In this document: piece by piece, positions 18,427-26,695 of the stretch | Numbering within the stretch: position 1 is the stretch's first letter | How the letters are laid out: each line of letters begins with the position of its first letter | NCBI GenBank assembly: GCA_019744885.1 | Contig: JAIETY010000144.1 | Coordinates: 1-44,252 of the forward strand | Direction of reading: 5' to 3' | Origin: Sphingomonas sp. | GTDB lineage: Bacteria > Pseudomonadota > Alphaproteobacteria > Sphingomonadales > Sphingomonadaceae | DNA length: 44,252 nucleotides | Notes under the pieces: model-generated | The model's input: only the letters and a program-made list of their open reading frames with translations | What the model was told of the DNA's origin: nothing | Database searches by the model: none | Program-made: the position numbers and the translations under genes

Positions 18427-19242
18427 ATGCAAGCCTCAGCAACGCCCCAAACCACCGCGCCGCTTCATGGCCGGGTTGCCATTATCACCGGCTCGACCAG
18501 CGGGATCGGCCTCGGGATTGCCCGCGCCCTCGCCTCGGCAGGAGCGGACATTGTTCTCAACGGCCTTGGCAATCCGGAAGATATCGAAAGAACCCGCAGC
18601 GAACTTGCGCAATCTGCCAATGTCCAGGTTGCCTACAACGCAGCCAACCTGCTCGACGGGGGCGAGGCGGCACATCTGGTGACCAGCACGATCGCACAGT
18701 TCGGCAAGGCTGATATCCTCGTCAACAATGCGGGGATCCAGCATGTGAGCCCGATCGAAGATTTCCCGGTCGATAAGTGGAACGCCATTCAGGCGCTCAA
18801 CCTGTCGGCCAGCTTCCACACCACCCGCGCCGCGTTTGGGGCAATGAAGGCGGCTGGATGGGGCCGGATCATCAACCTCGCTTCGGTCCACGGCCTGATC
18901 GCTTCCCCTTACAAGAGCGCCTACGTGGCCGCCAAGCACGGGGTGCTCGGCCTGACCAAGACCGTCGCCCTGGAAGGCGCGCAATTTGGCATCACCTGCA
19001 ATGCGGTCTGCCCGGGCTACGTCTGGACGCCGCTGGTGGAAGCGCAGATCGACGATACCGCCAAGGCGCGCGGGATCAGCCGCGAAGATGTGATCAACAA
19101 CGTCCTGCTCGCCGCCCAGCCGACCAAACAGTTCGTCACGGTTGAAGAATTGGGCGCGGTTGCGGTGTTCCTGTGCGGCGATGCTGCGCGCTCGATCACC
19201 GGCGTCGCCTTGCCGGTGGATGGCGGCTGGACTGGGCAATGA
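18427..19242 (+). CDS. bdhA: 3-hydroxybutyrate dehydrogenase (SDR family)
   Basis: This enzyme oxidises (R)-3-hydroxybutyrate to acetoacetate with NAD+, the step that follows PHB breakdown. SDR motifs are TGSTSGIGLGIA (cofactor loop), NNAGIQHV, and the catalytic Ser-Tyr-Lys in LASVHGLIASPYKSAYVAAKHG. The segment SPIEDFPVDKWN and the C-terminal DGGWTGQ ending fit the D-3-hydroxybutyrate dehydrogenase subfamily. I chose the ATG at 18427 because AGGGA lies 8 bases upstream; an in-frame ATG at 18421 has only 2 bases of spacing. It gives 271 residues. The stop overlaps the next gene's ATG (ATGA), so it is coupled to the NADH dehydrogenase. The exact SDR substrate is inferred from subfamily pattern and neighbours. 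Confidence 0.87.
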   Translation: MQASATPQTTAPLHGRVAIITGSTSGIGLGIARALASAGADIVLNGLGNPEDIERTRSELAQSANVQVAYNAANLLDGGEAAHLVTSTIAQFGKADILVNNAGIQHVSPIEDFPVDKWNAIQALNLSASFHTTRAAFGAMKAAGWGRIINLASVHGLIASPYKSAYVAAKHGVLGLTKTVALEGAQFGITCNAVCPGYVWTPLVEAQIDDTAKARGISREDVINNVLLAAQPTKQFVTVEELGAVAVFLCGDAARSITGVALPVDGGWTGQ

Positions 19243-20549
19243 CCACCGACAAGCGCCCCCATGTCGTGATCGTCGGGGCCGGCTTTGGCGGTCTTGCGGC
19301 GGCGCGTGGTCTGCGTAATGCCGATGTCGACATCACTTTGATCGACAAGCGCAACCACCATCTGTTCCAGCCCTTGCTGTATCAGGTTGCAACCGCCGGC
19401 CTTTCGCCAGCAGAGATCGCGGCCCCGATCCGCAGCATCGTTAAGGGCAGCAAGAACACCCGGGTGGTGCTGGATCGTGTTTATGGCATCGACGCCGAGC
19501 ATACGCGGATCATCCTCGGTGATTGCGAGCCGATGTCGTATGACTGGCTGGTGATCGCGACCGGCGCGCGGCACAGCTATTTCGGCAAGGATGCCTGGGC
19601 GCCCTTTGCCCCCGGCATCAAGACGGTGGAAGATGCCACGGCAGTGCGGCGCAAGATCCTGCTGGCGATGGAGCGGGCCGAGATCGAGCAGGATCACGAC
19701 AAGCGCCATGCCCTGCTGACCTTCGTGATTATCGGCGGTGGGCCGACCGGGGTCGAAATGGCGGGCGCGATCGCGGAGCTTGCCCGCCGTTCGGTGTCGA
19801 ATGATTTCCGCACCATCACGCCGCATTGCTCGAGGGTGATCCTCGTCCAGAGCGGTGACAGGCTATTGCCCGGCTTCCCAGAGAGCCTGTCGGCCAAGGC
19901 CCAATTGTCGATCGAGCAACTGGGCGTGGAAGTCCGGCTCGGCCAGAAGGTTGAGGCCGTCGATGAAATGGGCGTGACGGTCGGCGAGGAATTCATCCCG
20001 GCCGGGACCGCGATCTGGGCCGCCGGGGTGCAGGCATCGCGCGCGGCGGAATGGCTTGATGTTCCGGGCGACCGGGCGGGCCGGGTGATCGTTGGCCCCG
20101 ATTTGTTGGTGCCGGACCGGGACAATGTGTTTGTCATCGGTGACACGGCGGCCTGCACCGATGCCACGGGACGAATGCTGCCCGGTGTGGCGCCGGTCGC
20201 CAAGCAGCAGGGCGAACATGTCGCCAAGTGCATCAAGGCGCGCTTGAAAGGTCAGCCGCTCCAGCCGTTTACCTACCGCGATTACGGCAATCTGGCGACG
20301 ATTGGCCGCAATCACGCAGTGGCAGATTTTGGCCGCGTCACAGTGTCAGGCCATGTCGCCTGGTTGTTGTGGTGTGTGGCCCACATCTGGTTCCTGTCGG
20401 GCTTTCGCAACCGCTTCGTGGTCGGTGCCAGCTGGTTCTGGAACTACCTGACATTTGCCCGCGGCGCGCGGCTCATCACCGGCGATGTCGCGCCTGATCT
20501 GCCCGCCACGCTGGTGCCCCGTCCGGCACTGCGACCGCTTAGCTTTTGA
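19239..20549 (+). CDS. ndh: Type II NADH dehydrogenase-like FAD oxidoreductase
   Basis: The 436-residue protein has two Rossmann motifs, VVIVGAGFGGLAAARGL for FAD at the N-terminus and VIIGGGPTGVEMAGAIAELA for NADH near residue 160. The FAD-contacting VFVIGDTAA and APVAKQQGEHVA lie near residue 300. A hydrophobic C-terminal stretch (VAWLLWCVAHIWFLSGF) is the membrane-association region typical of NDH-2. The enzyme would pass electrons from NADH to quinone without pumping protons. It is coupled by ATGA overlap to the 3-hydroxybutyrate dehydrogenase, whose NADH it could reoxidise; that link is inference. The patatin gene follows after 19 bp. Confidence 0.9.
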   Translation: MTTDKRPHVVIVGAGFGGLAAARGLRNADVDITLIDKRNHHLFQPLLYQVATAGLSPAEIAAPIRSIVKGSKNTRVVLDRVYGIDAEHTRIILGDCEPMSYDWLVIATGARHSYFGKDAWAPFAPGIKTVEDATAVRRKILLAMERAEIEQDHDKRHALLTFVIIGGGPTGVEMAGAIAELARRSVSNDFRTITPHCSRVILVQSGDRLLPGFPESLSAKAQLSIEQLGVEVRLGQKVEAVDEMGVTVGEEFIPAGTAIWAAGVQASRAAEWLDVPGDRAGRVIVGPDLLVPDRDNVFVIGDTAACTDATGRMLPGVAPVAKQQGEHVAKCIKARLKGQPLQPFTYRDYGNLATIGRNHAVADFGRVTVSGHVAWLLWCVAHIWFLSGFRNRFVVGASWFWNYLTFARGARLITGDVAPDLPATLVPRPALRPLSF

Positions 20550-20568
20550 ATTCGCGAAGGGATTAATC

Positions 20569-21705
20569 ATGACGAAGAACTTGAAGAAAGAAATCGCCGG
20601 CCTCGGGCAGACCGTGCTCGTATTTCAGGGTGGCGGCGCGCTGGGTGCGTATCAGATCGGGGTCTATCAGGCGCTGCATGAAGCCGGGGTTGAACCCGAC
20701 TGGGTGATCGGCACCTCGATTGGCGCGATCAATGCCGCCCTGATTGCCGGCAACGCGCCCGCCGACCGACTGGACAAGCTGCGCGAGTTCTGGAGCCGGG
20801 TCGAGCATGGGCAGATGTTTGACGGGCCCTTCGCCAATCTGTTCAGCCCGCTGCGCACGATGAGCGCGGTGATGCAGGGCATTCCCGGCTTTTTCGCGCC
20901 CAATCCGCTGGCGTTCATGGGTCAGCGGATGCCGCTGGGGCCAGAGGCTGCCGGGTATTACTCGGTGCAGCCCCTGCGCGATACGCTGGCCGATCTGGTC
21001 GAATTCGATCTGATCAACTCAGGGCCAACCCGGCTGACCGTTGGCGCGGCGAATGTCCGCACCAGCGACATGCACTATTTTGACTCGCGCGACATGCCCA
21101 TCGATATCCGCCACATTCTGGCATCAGGGGCATTGCCGCCCGCCTTCCCCGCCGTCCGTATTGATGGCGAGCTCTATTGGGACGGCGGGATCGTTTCGAA
21201 CACCCCGGTCGAAGTCGTGTTTGATGACAACCCCCGGCAAGACGCCATCGTTTTCGCGGTTCACCTGTGGAACCCGCATGGCAGCGAACCCAAGTCGATC
21301 TGGGAAGTCACCAACCGGCAGAAAGACATCCAGTATTCCAGCCGCGCCCATGCGCATATCAAGCGCCAGCGTCAGCTTCACAAGCTGCGGCATGTGGTTC
21401 AGGAACTGGCCAAGCTGGTGCCTGCCGGGGCCATGCCTGGTGACGAGCTCTCCAAGCTGACCTGTTATGGCTGCTCAACCCGGATGCATGTGGTCCGCCT
21501 GCTTGCGCCGCAGCTCGACCATGAAGATCACACCAAGGACGTCGACTTCAGTCCGCGCGGCATTCGCGAGCGGTGGGACGCTGGCTATGCCCACACCAGC
21601 GAGATGCTAGCCAAAGCACCATGGCGTGACGCGAATGACCCGCTGGAAGGGTTCATCCTGCACGAATCCGTCGCTGGCGAGATGATGGACGTCCCGAGCG
21701 CCTGA
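20569..21705 (+). CDS. Patatin-like phospholipase / hydrolase
   Basis: The 378-residue protein has the patatin fold: the oxyanion loop GGGALGAYQIGVYQAL, the nucleophile elbow GTSIGA (Ser about residue 50), and the catalytic Asp in DGGIVSNTP. The C-terminal DUF3734-like region (KDIQYSSRAHAHIKRQRQLHKLR and onward) is found in the patatins that sit beside 3-hydroxybutyrate dehydrogenase genes, as in the bdhA-patD pair of Legionella. It is probably a soluble or granule-associated serine lipase or esterase; phospholipid and PHB are both possible substrates. AAGGGA precedes the ATG. It lies 19 bp after the NADH dehydrogenase gene on the same strand. Confidence 0.9.
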   Translation: MTKNLKKEIAGLGQTVLVFQGGGALGAYQIGVYQALHEAGVEPDWVIGTSIGAINAALIAGNAPADRLDKLREFWSRVEHGQMFDGPFANLFSPLRTMSAVMQGIPGFFAPNPLAFMGQRMPLGPEAAGYYSVQPLRDTLADLVEFDLINSGPTRLTVGAANVRTSDMHYFDSRDMPIDIRHILASGALPPAFPAVRIDGELYWDGGIVSNTPVEVVFDDNPRQDAIVFAVHLWNPHGSEPKSIWEVTNRQKDIQYSSRAHAHIKRQRQLHKLRHVVQELAKLVPAGAMPGDELSKLTCYGCSTRMHVVRLLAPQLDHEDHTKDVDFSPRGIRERWDAGYAHTSEMLAKAPWRDANDPLEGFILHESVAGEMMDVPSA

Positions 21706-21760
21706 CGCGTGCGATCCGCATCGCCTTCAACATCGGGCCAAGTGGCCGAAAGACAAAGTA

Positions 21761-21800
21761 TTTCACCAAGCGGTGAAAGGCGCAGAGCCCCCTCTCTGCG
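21761..21800. promoter_or_regulatory. Tandem inverted repeats upstream of the phasin gene
   Basis: Two inverted repeats lie in the 137-bp gap before the phasin gene: TTTCACC-AAGC-GGTGAAA (21761-21778) and, 2 bp on, CGCAGAG-N6-CTCTGCG (21781-21800). The first has the size and symmetry of a repressor operator, the second could be an RNA hairpin. Phasin genes are often controlled by PhaR, but these sequences do not match the PhaR motif I know. Confidence 0.4.
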
Positions 21801-21842
21801 TCATCACGACAAATATGTTCAAAAACAGGAAAGGATGATCCG

Positions 21843-22352
21843 ATGGCCAACACTACAAAAGCTGCTACCCCGGCGGAACCAACGACCCAGGCCACCCCAG
21901 TCGCAATGATGACAACGTCGGCCGAACAGGCGATGACCATTGCCAAGGCCCGGTTTGACGACATCGCCACGAAATCGCGCGAAGCGATGGAGATGGGCCT
22001 CAAGGCGGTCGATGTCGCGGCTGCAACGTCGCGCAGCAATGTCGATGCCTTGCTCGAATCCTCGCGCATGGCCTCTGGTGCGTTGGAAGCCATCGCCCGG
22101 GACGTGGCCAATTATGCCAAGCAGCGCGCTGACCGCACCACCGCCGCCGCACGGGCGTTGACCGAGGCCAAGTCGGTGCCCGAGCTGGTGCAAATGCAGG
22201 GCGATTTTGCCCGCGCGGAATTCGCTGCCGCGATTGGTGAGACCGCTCGCCTGTCGCAGGCGATGTTCGCAGCGATGGGCGGGATTTTCGCGCCATTGCA
22301 GCAGCAGGCATTGGCCGCCGCCAAGAGCATGGAGCCGTCGCAGGACGCGTGA
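21843..22352 (+). CDS. Phasin family protein
   Basis: The 169-residue protein is almost wholly helical and amphipathic, rich in Ala, Thr, Met and charged residues and without cysteine. It shows the phasin family pattern: EQAMTIAKARFDDIATKSREAMEMGLKAVD, then a segment containing SRNVDALLES-like SRSNVDALLESSRMASGALE and a terminal MFAAMGGIFAPLQQQALAAAK. Phasins coat polyhydroxyalkanoate granules and control their number and size. The first 20 or so residues are a low-complexity Thr/Pro/Ala tail. AAAGGA lies upstream of the ATG at 21843. It sits between the patatin and acetoacetyl-CoA reductase genes, which supports a granule role. Confidence 0.88.
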   Translation: MANTTKAATPAEPTTQATPVAMMTTSAEQAMTIAKARFDDIATKSREAMEMGLKAVDVAAATSRSNVDALLESSRMASGALEAIARDVANYAKQRADRTTAAARALTEAKSVPELVQMQGDFARAEFAAAIGETARLSQAMFAAMGGIFAPLQQQALAAAKSMEPSQDA

Positions 22353-22444
22353 CGCGGGTCGGAAGGTCATCGGGCGCGCCTTCTATGGGCGGCCTGCCCG
22401 ATGACCTGATTGCTATGAAAAAAAATGCCAAGGGAGAAGAAGCA

Positions 22445-23167
22445 ATGGGGCGCGTGGCAATTGTTACGGGCGGAACCCGGGGAATCGGCGAAGCTGTCAG
22501 CATCGCTCTGCGCGATGCGGGCTACCGGGTTGTGGCCAGCTATGTCGGCAATGTCGAACGCGCGCGGTCTTTTGCCGAGCGCACGGGTATCGCGATCTTT
22601 CAATGGGATGTCGCCGATCATGAAGCGTGCGAGGCATCCGCGGGTGCGATTGCTGCAACCCATGGCCCCGTTGATGTTCTCATCAACAATGCCGGGATCA
22701 CCCGGGATAGTTCGGTGCTGAAAATGTCGCGGCAAGATTTTGACTCTGTCGTCGACACCAACCTCGGCGGCAGCTTCAACATGGTCAAGGCGGTCTTGCC
22801 TGGTATGCGCGAACGCGGCTGGGGCCGGATCGTCAATATCGGCTCGATCAATGGGCAGGCGGGCCAGTTTGGCCAGGTCAATTACTCGGCGGCGAAATCG
22901 GCGCTGCATGGCTTTACCAAGGCCTTGGCGCAGGAGACGGCGCGCTATGGCGTGACCGTCAACACCGTCGCGCCAGGCTATATCGCCACCGACATGGTTG
23001 CGGCGGTTCCCGAGGAACAGCTCGCCAAGATCATCGCCAAGATCCCGGTCGGCCGCCTAGGCGAAGCGCATGAAATCGCGCGCATGGTGGACTTCCTGTG
23101 CGCTGAGGAAAGCGGCTTCATCACCGGGTCAACCATCTCCATCAATGGCGGTCAGCACATGTACTGA
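22445..23167 (+). CDS. phaB: Acetoacetyl-CoA reductase
   Basis: PhaB reduces acetoacetyl-CoA to (R)-3-hydroxybutyryl-CoA with NADPH, giving the monomer for PHB synthase. The 240-residue SDR protein has VTGGTRGIGEAVSIAL, the PhaB-typical INNAGITRDSSVLKM, the catalytic segment GSINGQAGQFGQVNYSAAKSA (Ser, Tyr, Lys), VNTVAPGYIATDM and a C-terminal GSTISINGGQHMY. I chose the ATG at 22445, preceded by AGGGAGAAG; the open frame upstream is not family-like. It is the last gene of the plus-strand cluster and ends 17 bp from the convergent serine hydrolase gene. FabG is an alternative but the motifs favour PhaB. Confidence 0.92.
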   Translation: MGRVAIVTGGTRGIGEAVSIALRDAGYRVVASYVGNVERARSFAERTGIAIFQWDVADHEACEASAGAIAATHGPVDVLINNAGITRDSSVLKMSRQDFDSVVDTNLGGSFNMVKAVLPGMRERGWGRIVNIGSINGQAGQFGQVNYSAAKSALHGFTKALAQETARYGVTVNTVAPGYIATDMVAAVPEEQLAKIIAKIPVGRLGEAHEIARMVDFLCAEESGFITGSTISINGGQHMY

Positions 23168-23184
23168 TCGGGGGCTGCACCGTC

Positions 23185-24366
23185 TTACGCGAGGAAGCGC
23201 CGCAAGGCATCCATCGCCAGGCGGTGCAGCCCATCGGTGTGCAGGTTGGAGGCCAGCGGATGCGAGCCGAAGCGCACCATGATCAGCCCGGTGTCCATGT
23301 CGATCAGAACCCTCTGGCCAAACACGCCGAGCGCGCTGATGGTCGCATGCGCGTCGTGCGACACCCACCATTGGCTGCGATAGGAACCCGCCGAACGGGC
23401 GGCATATGGGGACGCGGCGAACAATGCACGGTTTCCGCCAGCCATAATGCTGGCGCGGACGGGGCTTGGGATCTGGTCGCCCTCGGCCACCATCAGCGCG
23501 AGCCGGGCCATATCGCGAGCGGTTGCATTGAGCCCTGACGCGGCGATCTCGTCGCCTGCCAGATCGACCAGAATATGCCCGTCATCGCAGCAGCCTGCGG
23601 GGTGCCAAAGCCGCTGCGCAAACAGATCGGTAAGCCGCTGCCCGCTTGCGCGCGCAATCACCCAGCTCAGTGCATCGGCCACCGGCGTGCGATAGGCAAA
23701 GCCGCAGCCGGGCGGATGATCGCAATGCGTGAATTGCAGCAGCGCTGCGCGCGCTCCGCCATTGGCCTGCGCGGGCGACCAGTAACTGGCCGAATAGCGG
23801 TGTACCATCGCATCAGGGTTGGCGTAATCCTCGTCAAACGCGGCGCCATCGGTCATGTCCAGCAGGTCGCGGACGGATGCTGCGGCAAAGGCGGTTTGGG
23901 CAAACCCCGGCACATAGGCAGCGGCAGGTGCAGCGCTGTCGAGCGTGCCATCGGCGATCAGCATTTCGGCAAGGAGCCCGACGAAGGACTTGCTGACCGA
24001 AAAGCCGTGGTGCGGCGCCGCCGGGGTCATGCCGTTGTGATAGGTCTCGTGGATGATCGCGCCGTGTTTCAGGATGATCATCGCATCGCAGTAGGTGCGG
24101 ATCTCAAATTCGGCCCAGGTGATCGGCTGGCCAGCCTCATCATCGAAGCATAGCTGGTCGAGCGCAGCAGTTTGAACGGCCAGCGCGCGCGGCGACGGGC
24201 TTGGCCGCAAGGCCCGCGACGGTACCAGTTCGCGCGTATGCTGGAACCCCCATCGGGAGAAGGGGTAGATCCGCCAATTGTCGCGCGTGACGCGGCGCTC
24301 GGCAGGCAAATCCTGCCCTTGGCCTATGCCCGCAGCGGGCCAATCGATCGGCGGGGGCAACGTCAT
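23185..24366 (-). CDS. Beta-lactamase-fold serine hydrolase (NylB-like)
   Basis: The 393-residue protein belongs to the penicillin-binding-protein/beta-lactamase superfamily, class C or NylB type. The nucleophile motif is S-V-S-K (Ser123, Lys126) and a tyrosine in FAYRTPVAD (Tyr225) takes the second catalytic position, as in 6-aminohexanoate-dimer hydrolase. The segment ISALGVFGQRVLIDMDTGLIMVRFG is the C-terminal strand typical of the family. No signal peptide is seen, so it may be cytosolic. It is the last gene of a packed minus-strand operon, and its ATG overlaps the ATP-grasp stop (ATGA). The substrate is unknown: amides, esters or 3-hydroxybutyrate oligomers are all possible. Confidence 0.82.
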   Translation of the reverse strand: MTLPPPIDWPAAGIGQGQDLPAERRVTRDNWRIYPFSRWGFQHTRELVPSRALRPSPSPRALAVQTAALDQLCFDDEAGQPITWAEFEIRTYCDAMIILKHGAIIHETYHNGMTPAAPHHGFSVSKSFVGLLAEMLIADGTLDSAAPAAAYVPGFAQTAFAAASVRDLLDMTDGAAFDEDYANPDAMVHRYSASYWSPAQANGGARAALLQFTHCDHPPGCGFAYRTPVADALSWVIARASGQRLTDLFAQRLWHPAGCCDDGHILVDLAGDEIAASGLNATARDMARLALMVAEGDQIPSPVRASIMAGGNRALFAASPYAARSAGSYRSQWWVSHDAHATISALGVFGQRVLIDMDTGLIMVRFGSHPLASNLHTDGLHRLAMDALRRFLA

Positions 24367-25472
24367 CGCGTGATGGGATAGCGCGACACCAGCGACTTTT
24401 CACGCTGCCATTGCTGCAAGAATTCCCGCCAGCTTTCAGGCCGGGCGCCGCGCTTGCGATTGGCCGCGCCGATGGCGAACAGCAGCGAGAATTGCTGGCA
24501 CAGGGTCCACCACGCTTCGCCTAACGTCATGCGGCTGTCCCAGATGTGGGTCATTTCTGCGCCTGCACCATTATATTCGATGATTGCAAAATCCTTACCG
24601 CGCTGGAACGCCGCGAAATCGGCAAAGCGCACGTCGAAACGGCCGAAATGGAAGCCGGGAATGGCATCGGCAATCCGGTCGAAGCGGGCCGCCATGGCCG
24701 GGGTGATATGGGCCGCGCCATTGCGGAAGATCGCGCCCTTGGAATGGCTTCCCGAAAACACCAGCCTCTGAACCGTGCCGGCGGGCAGCACCTGATCAAG
24801 CTCACGGTGAAACCGGCGGAGATAGAGGTGTCGGACGCGGCCCGCACGGGGGTCTACTGCAATGAGCTCGCGCAAGGTCGAGTGTCCATCACCCACAACC
24901 TTGGGAAAGTACTTCAGCGTAAGCGAGACAACGCGGCCACGGCTGGCACCGGGCTGACGGACGTAAAACACCCCCGCCTCGCCCTCCACGTCGACCATGC
25001 GTTGCAACAGAAATTGCTCGCCCTCGGGAAAATCCCTGAAATACCGAACCAGATCGAATGATGTCCGGATCGGCTGCACTCCGGCACCACGGCAGCCGAT
25101 ATCGGGCTTGGCCACCAGCGGATAAGCAAGCCGGGCTGCGGCCAATTGCGCAGCAATCCGCGGCAGCGCGGCGTCGCCCGATTCAGGCGTGCGCGTCACC
25201 ACCACATAGCCGGGCAGATGTGCCCTCTCAGGCCCTGTCAGGCGCGCGAACAGCTCGCTCTTGCGCTCCCCGACCAAACCGCCCACCGGAAACCCGACAT
25301 TGGCGATGAGCGGCAGGCGGATGCTGCGATATCGCACCATCAGCCCCACGATCCACAGCCACACCGGCGCATAAAACAGCCAGGCGGGCCAGAATTCGAA
25401 ATGCGATAGGGGCGGACCGCCGCCAAACTCCGGCATCGCCTGCCGCGCAGTGGGATCGCTATCCTGCGGCAT
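24363..25472 (-). CDS. Membrane-anchored ATP-grasp ligase
   Basis: The 369-residue protein has a hydrophobic segment near the N-terminus (FWPAWLFYAPVWLWIVGLMV) and then an ATP-grasp domain. The domain shows YPLVAKPDIGCRGAGV (nucleotide lysine and glycine loop), FLLQRMVDVEGEAGVFYVR, FGRFDVRFADF and the metal-binding FAIIEYNGAGAE. This pattern occurs in proteins annotated as D-alanine-D-alanine ligase-like; the partner acids and amines are unknown. I use the ATG at 25472, 14 bp inside the 3' end of the TPR gene, because the membrane segment then falls near the start; the ribosome-binding site is weak. The open frame to 25727 lies inside the TPR gene and is rejected. It is coupled to the serine hydrolase. 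Confidence 0.75.
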   Translation of the reverse strand: MPQDSDPTARQAMPEFGGGPPLSHFEFWPAWLFYAPVWLWIVGLMVRYRSIRLPLIANVGFPVGGLVGERKSELFARLTGPERAHLPGYVVVTRTPESGDAALPRIAAQLAAARLAYPLVAKPDIGCRGAGVQPIRTSFDLVRYFRDFPEGEQFLLQRMVDVEGEAGVFYVRQPGASRGRVVSLTLKYFPKVVGDGHSTLRELIAVDPRAGRVRHLYLRRFHRELDQVLPAGTVQRLVFSGSHSKGAIFRNGAAHITPAMAARFDRIADAIPGFHFGRFDVRFADFAAFQRGKDFAIIEYNGAGAEMTHIWDSRMTLGEAWWTLCQQFSLLFAIGAANRKRGARPESWREFLQQWQREKSLVSRYPITR

Positions 25473-26682
25473 ATTCGTGCTCTGGCTCAAGGAAGCGCGT
25501 GTGTTTCTGTGAGCGGGCAATGCTGTCGGCATGGATCGCGGCGAACAATTGGCGTTGGATATTGCTGCCGCCAACGCGATGAACGCGCCCTTCAACCTCG
25601 CTAAATGCTGCGACTGCAGCCGGATAATCTCCGCGCGCATGCAGCGCGATGCCTCGAGCCAGTCCGAATGTTTCGGATCGCTCGTGCAACGCCCGTTCGA
25701 GCCGTTGCGCTTCGGCAGAGTGGCCACTTTTTAGCAAGGCGATCAGATAGTGCAGATCGAGAAAGCCGTTGATCCGATCATCCACGCGGTCGCCGATGAC
25801 ATGGGCAATGTCTGACCACCGCGCGGCGGGAACGACGCCGCGCAGATCCAACCGCATCAGCAGCGAAATGGCATTGATCTGGTCTTGCGTGTGGCCCTTT
25901 CGCACGCCCCAAACGCGCTGATCATAAATGGCCAAAGCGAGGTCTGGATCGCCAAAGTCCAGCTCAATCAGTGCAAGGTGCCACCAGTTATGGGTCAGCA
26001 TGAATGATGAGCATCGCTCCCAGCTGCCGGAATGATCCTGAAGAAACGACCGGGCTTCGCACGGTTGGCCAAGCGCAGCGAGGGCATGGGCGACAGCATG
26101 TTGTGCCCAGGGATCGCGGTCGGGATTGCGTGCGACCGCCTGCCGCGCGTAGCGAAGCGCCGTTTCAGCCTCTCCCGCCTGTTCCAGGGCAAAGGCAAGC
26201 AATCCGCCAGCATAGCCACTTGGCTTCGCGATCGCGTTGGTGAATTGCGCTGAGTGCACCATGCCGCGGACGTCGCCGATCGACAATTCGAGGATCTGGC
26301 AAAACTTGGCAGCGACGAGATCCTCCGGGGCTAAAATGAGCACCTCGCGCCAAGCAGCGACAGCGCTACGCTCATCGCCCTCCCACCAGTGGGCAATGGC
26401 TGCGAGGGTCATGGCTTCGCGCGGGTTGCACCGGCCCTTTAGTCGCTGCGCAGCCGCAAGGTGCGGTGCGGCCTGCGTCTGGCCTTCGCGGGTAAGCTGG
26501 GTGAGGAACAGCGCCGCCGCATAGGCGTAAGCCAGCGCGCATTCCGCATCTGCCTCGGTTGCATCGAAGATCACCCTCGCCCCGGCGCCGTGGCTCAGCA
26601 ACTCTTCGGCGAATTGATGGATCGCAGCGGTTGCGGCTGCCGAAGAGGTGGTGATCGCAAGATTCAGGAATCCGTCATTCAT
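25459..26682 (-). CDS. TTC38-like tetratricopeptide repeat protein
   Basis: The 407-residue protein is all-helical with TPR-like repeats. It matches the TTC38 family, known mostly from an uncharacterised human protein, in AHWWEGDERSAVAAWREVLILAPEDLVAAKF, DRDPWAQHAVAHALAALGQPCEARSFL and MLTHNWWHLALIELDFGDPDLALAIYD. The DPWAxHAVAH and HNWWH segments hold clustered His and Trp, which may bind a ligand or metal. It has no signal peptide. The gene lies 13 bp after the DedA-like gene and overlaps the ATP-grasp gene by 14 bp, so it is part of one transcript. Its function is unknown; a scaffold or enzyme role is speculation. Confidence 0.8.
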   Translation of the reverse strand: MNDGFLNLAITTSSAAATAAIHQFAEELLSHGAGARVIFDATEADAECALAYAYAAALFLTQLTREGQTQAAPHLAAAQRLKGRCNPREAMTLAAIAHWWEGDERSAVAAWREVLILAPEDLVAAKFCQILELSIGDVRGMVHSAQFTNAIAKPSGYAGGLLAFALEQAGEAETALRYARQAVARNPDRDPWAQHAVAHALAALGQPCEARSFLQDHSGSWERCSSFMLTHNWWHLALIELDFGDPDLALAIYDQRVWGVRKGHTQDQINAISLLMRLDLRGVVPAARWSDIAHVIGDRVDDRINGFLDLHYLIALLKSGHSAEAQRLERALHERSETFGLARGIALHARGDYPAAVAAFSEVEGRVHRVGGSNIQRQLFAAIHADSIARSQKHTRFLEPEHEYAAG

Positions 26683-26695
26683 CGCGTAGCGCCGA

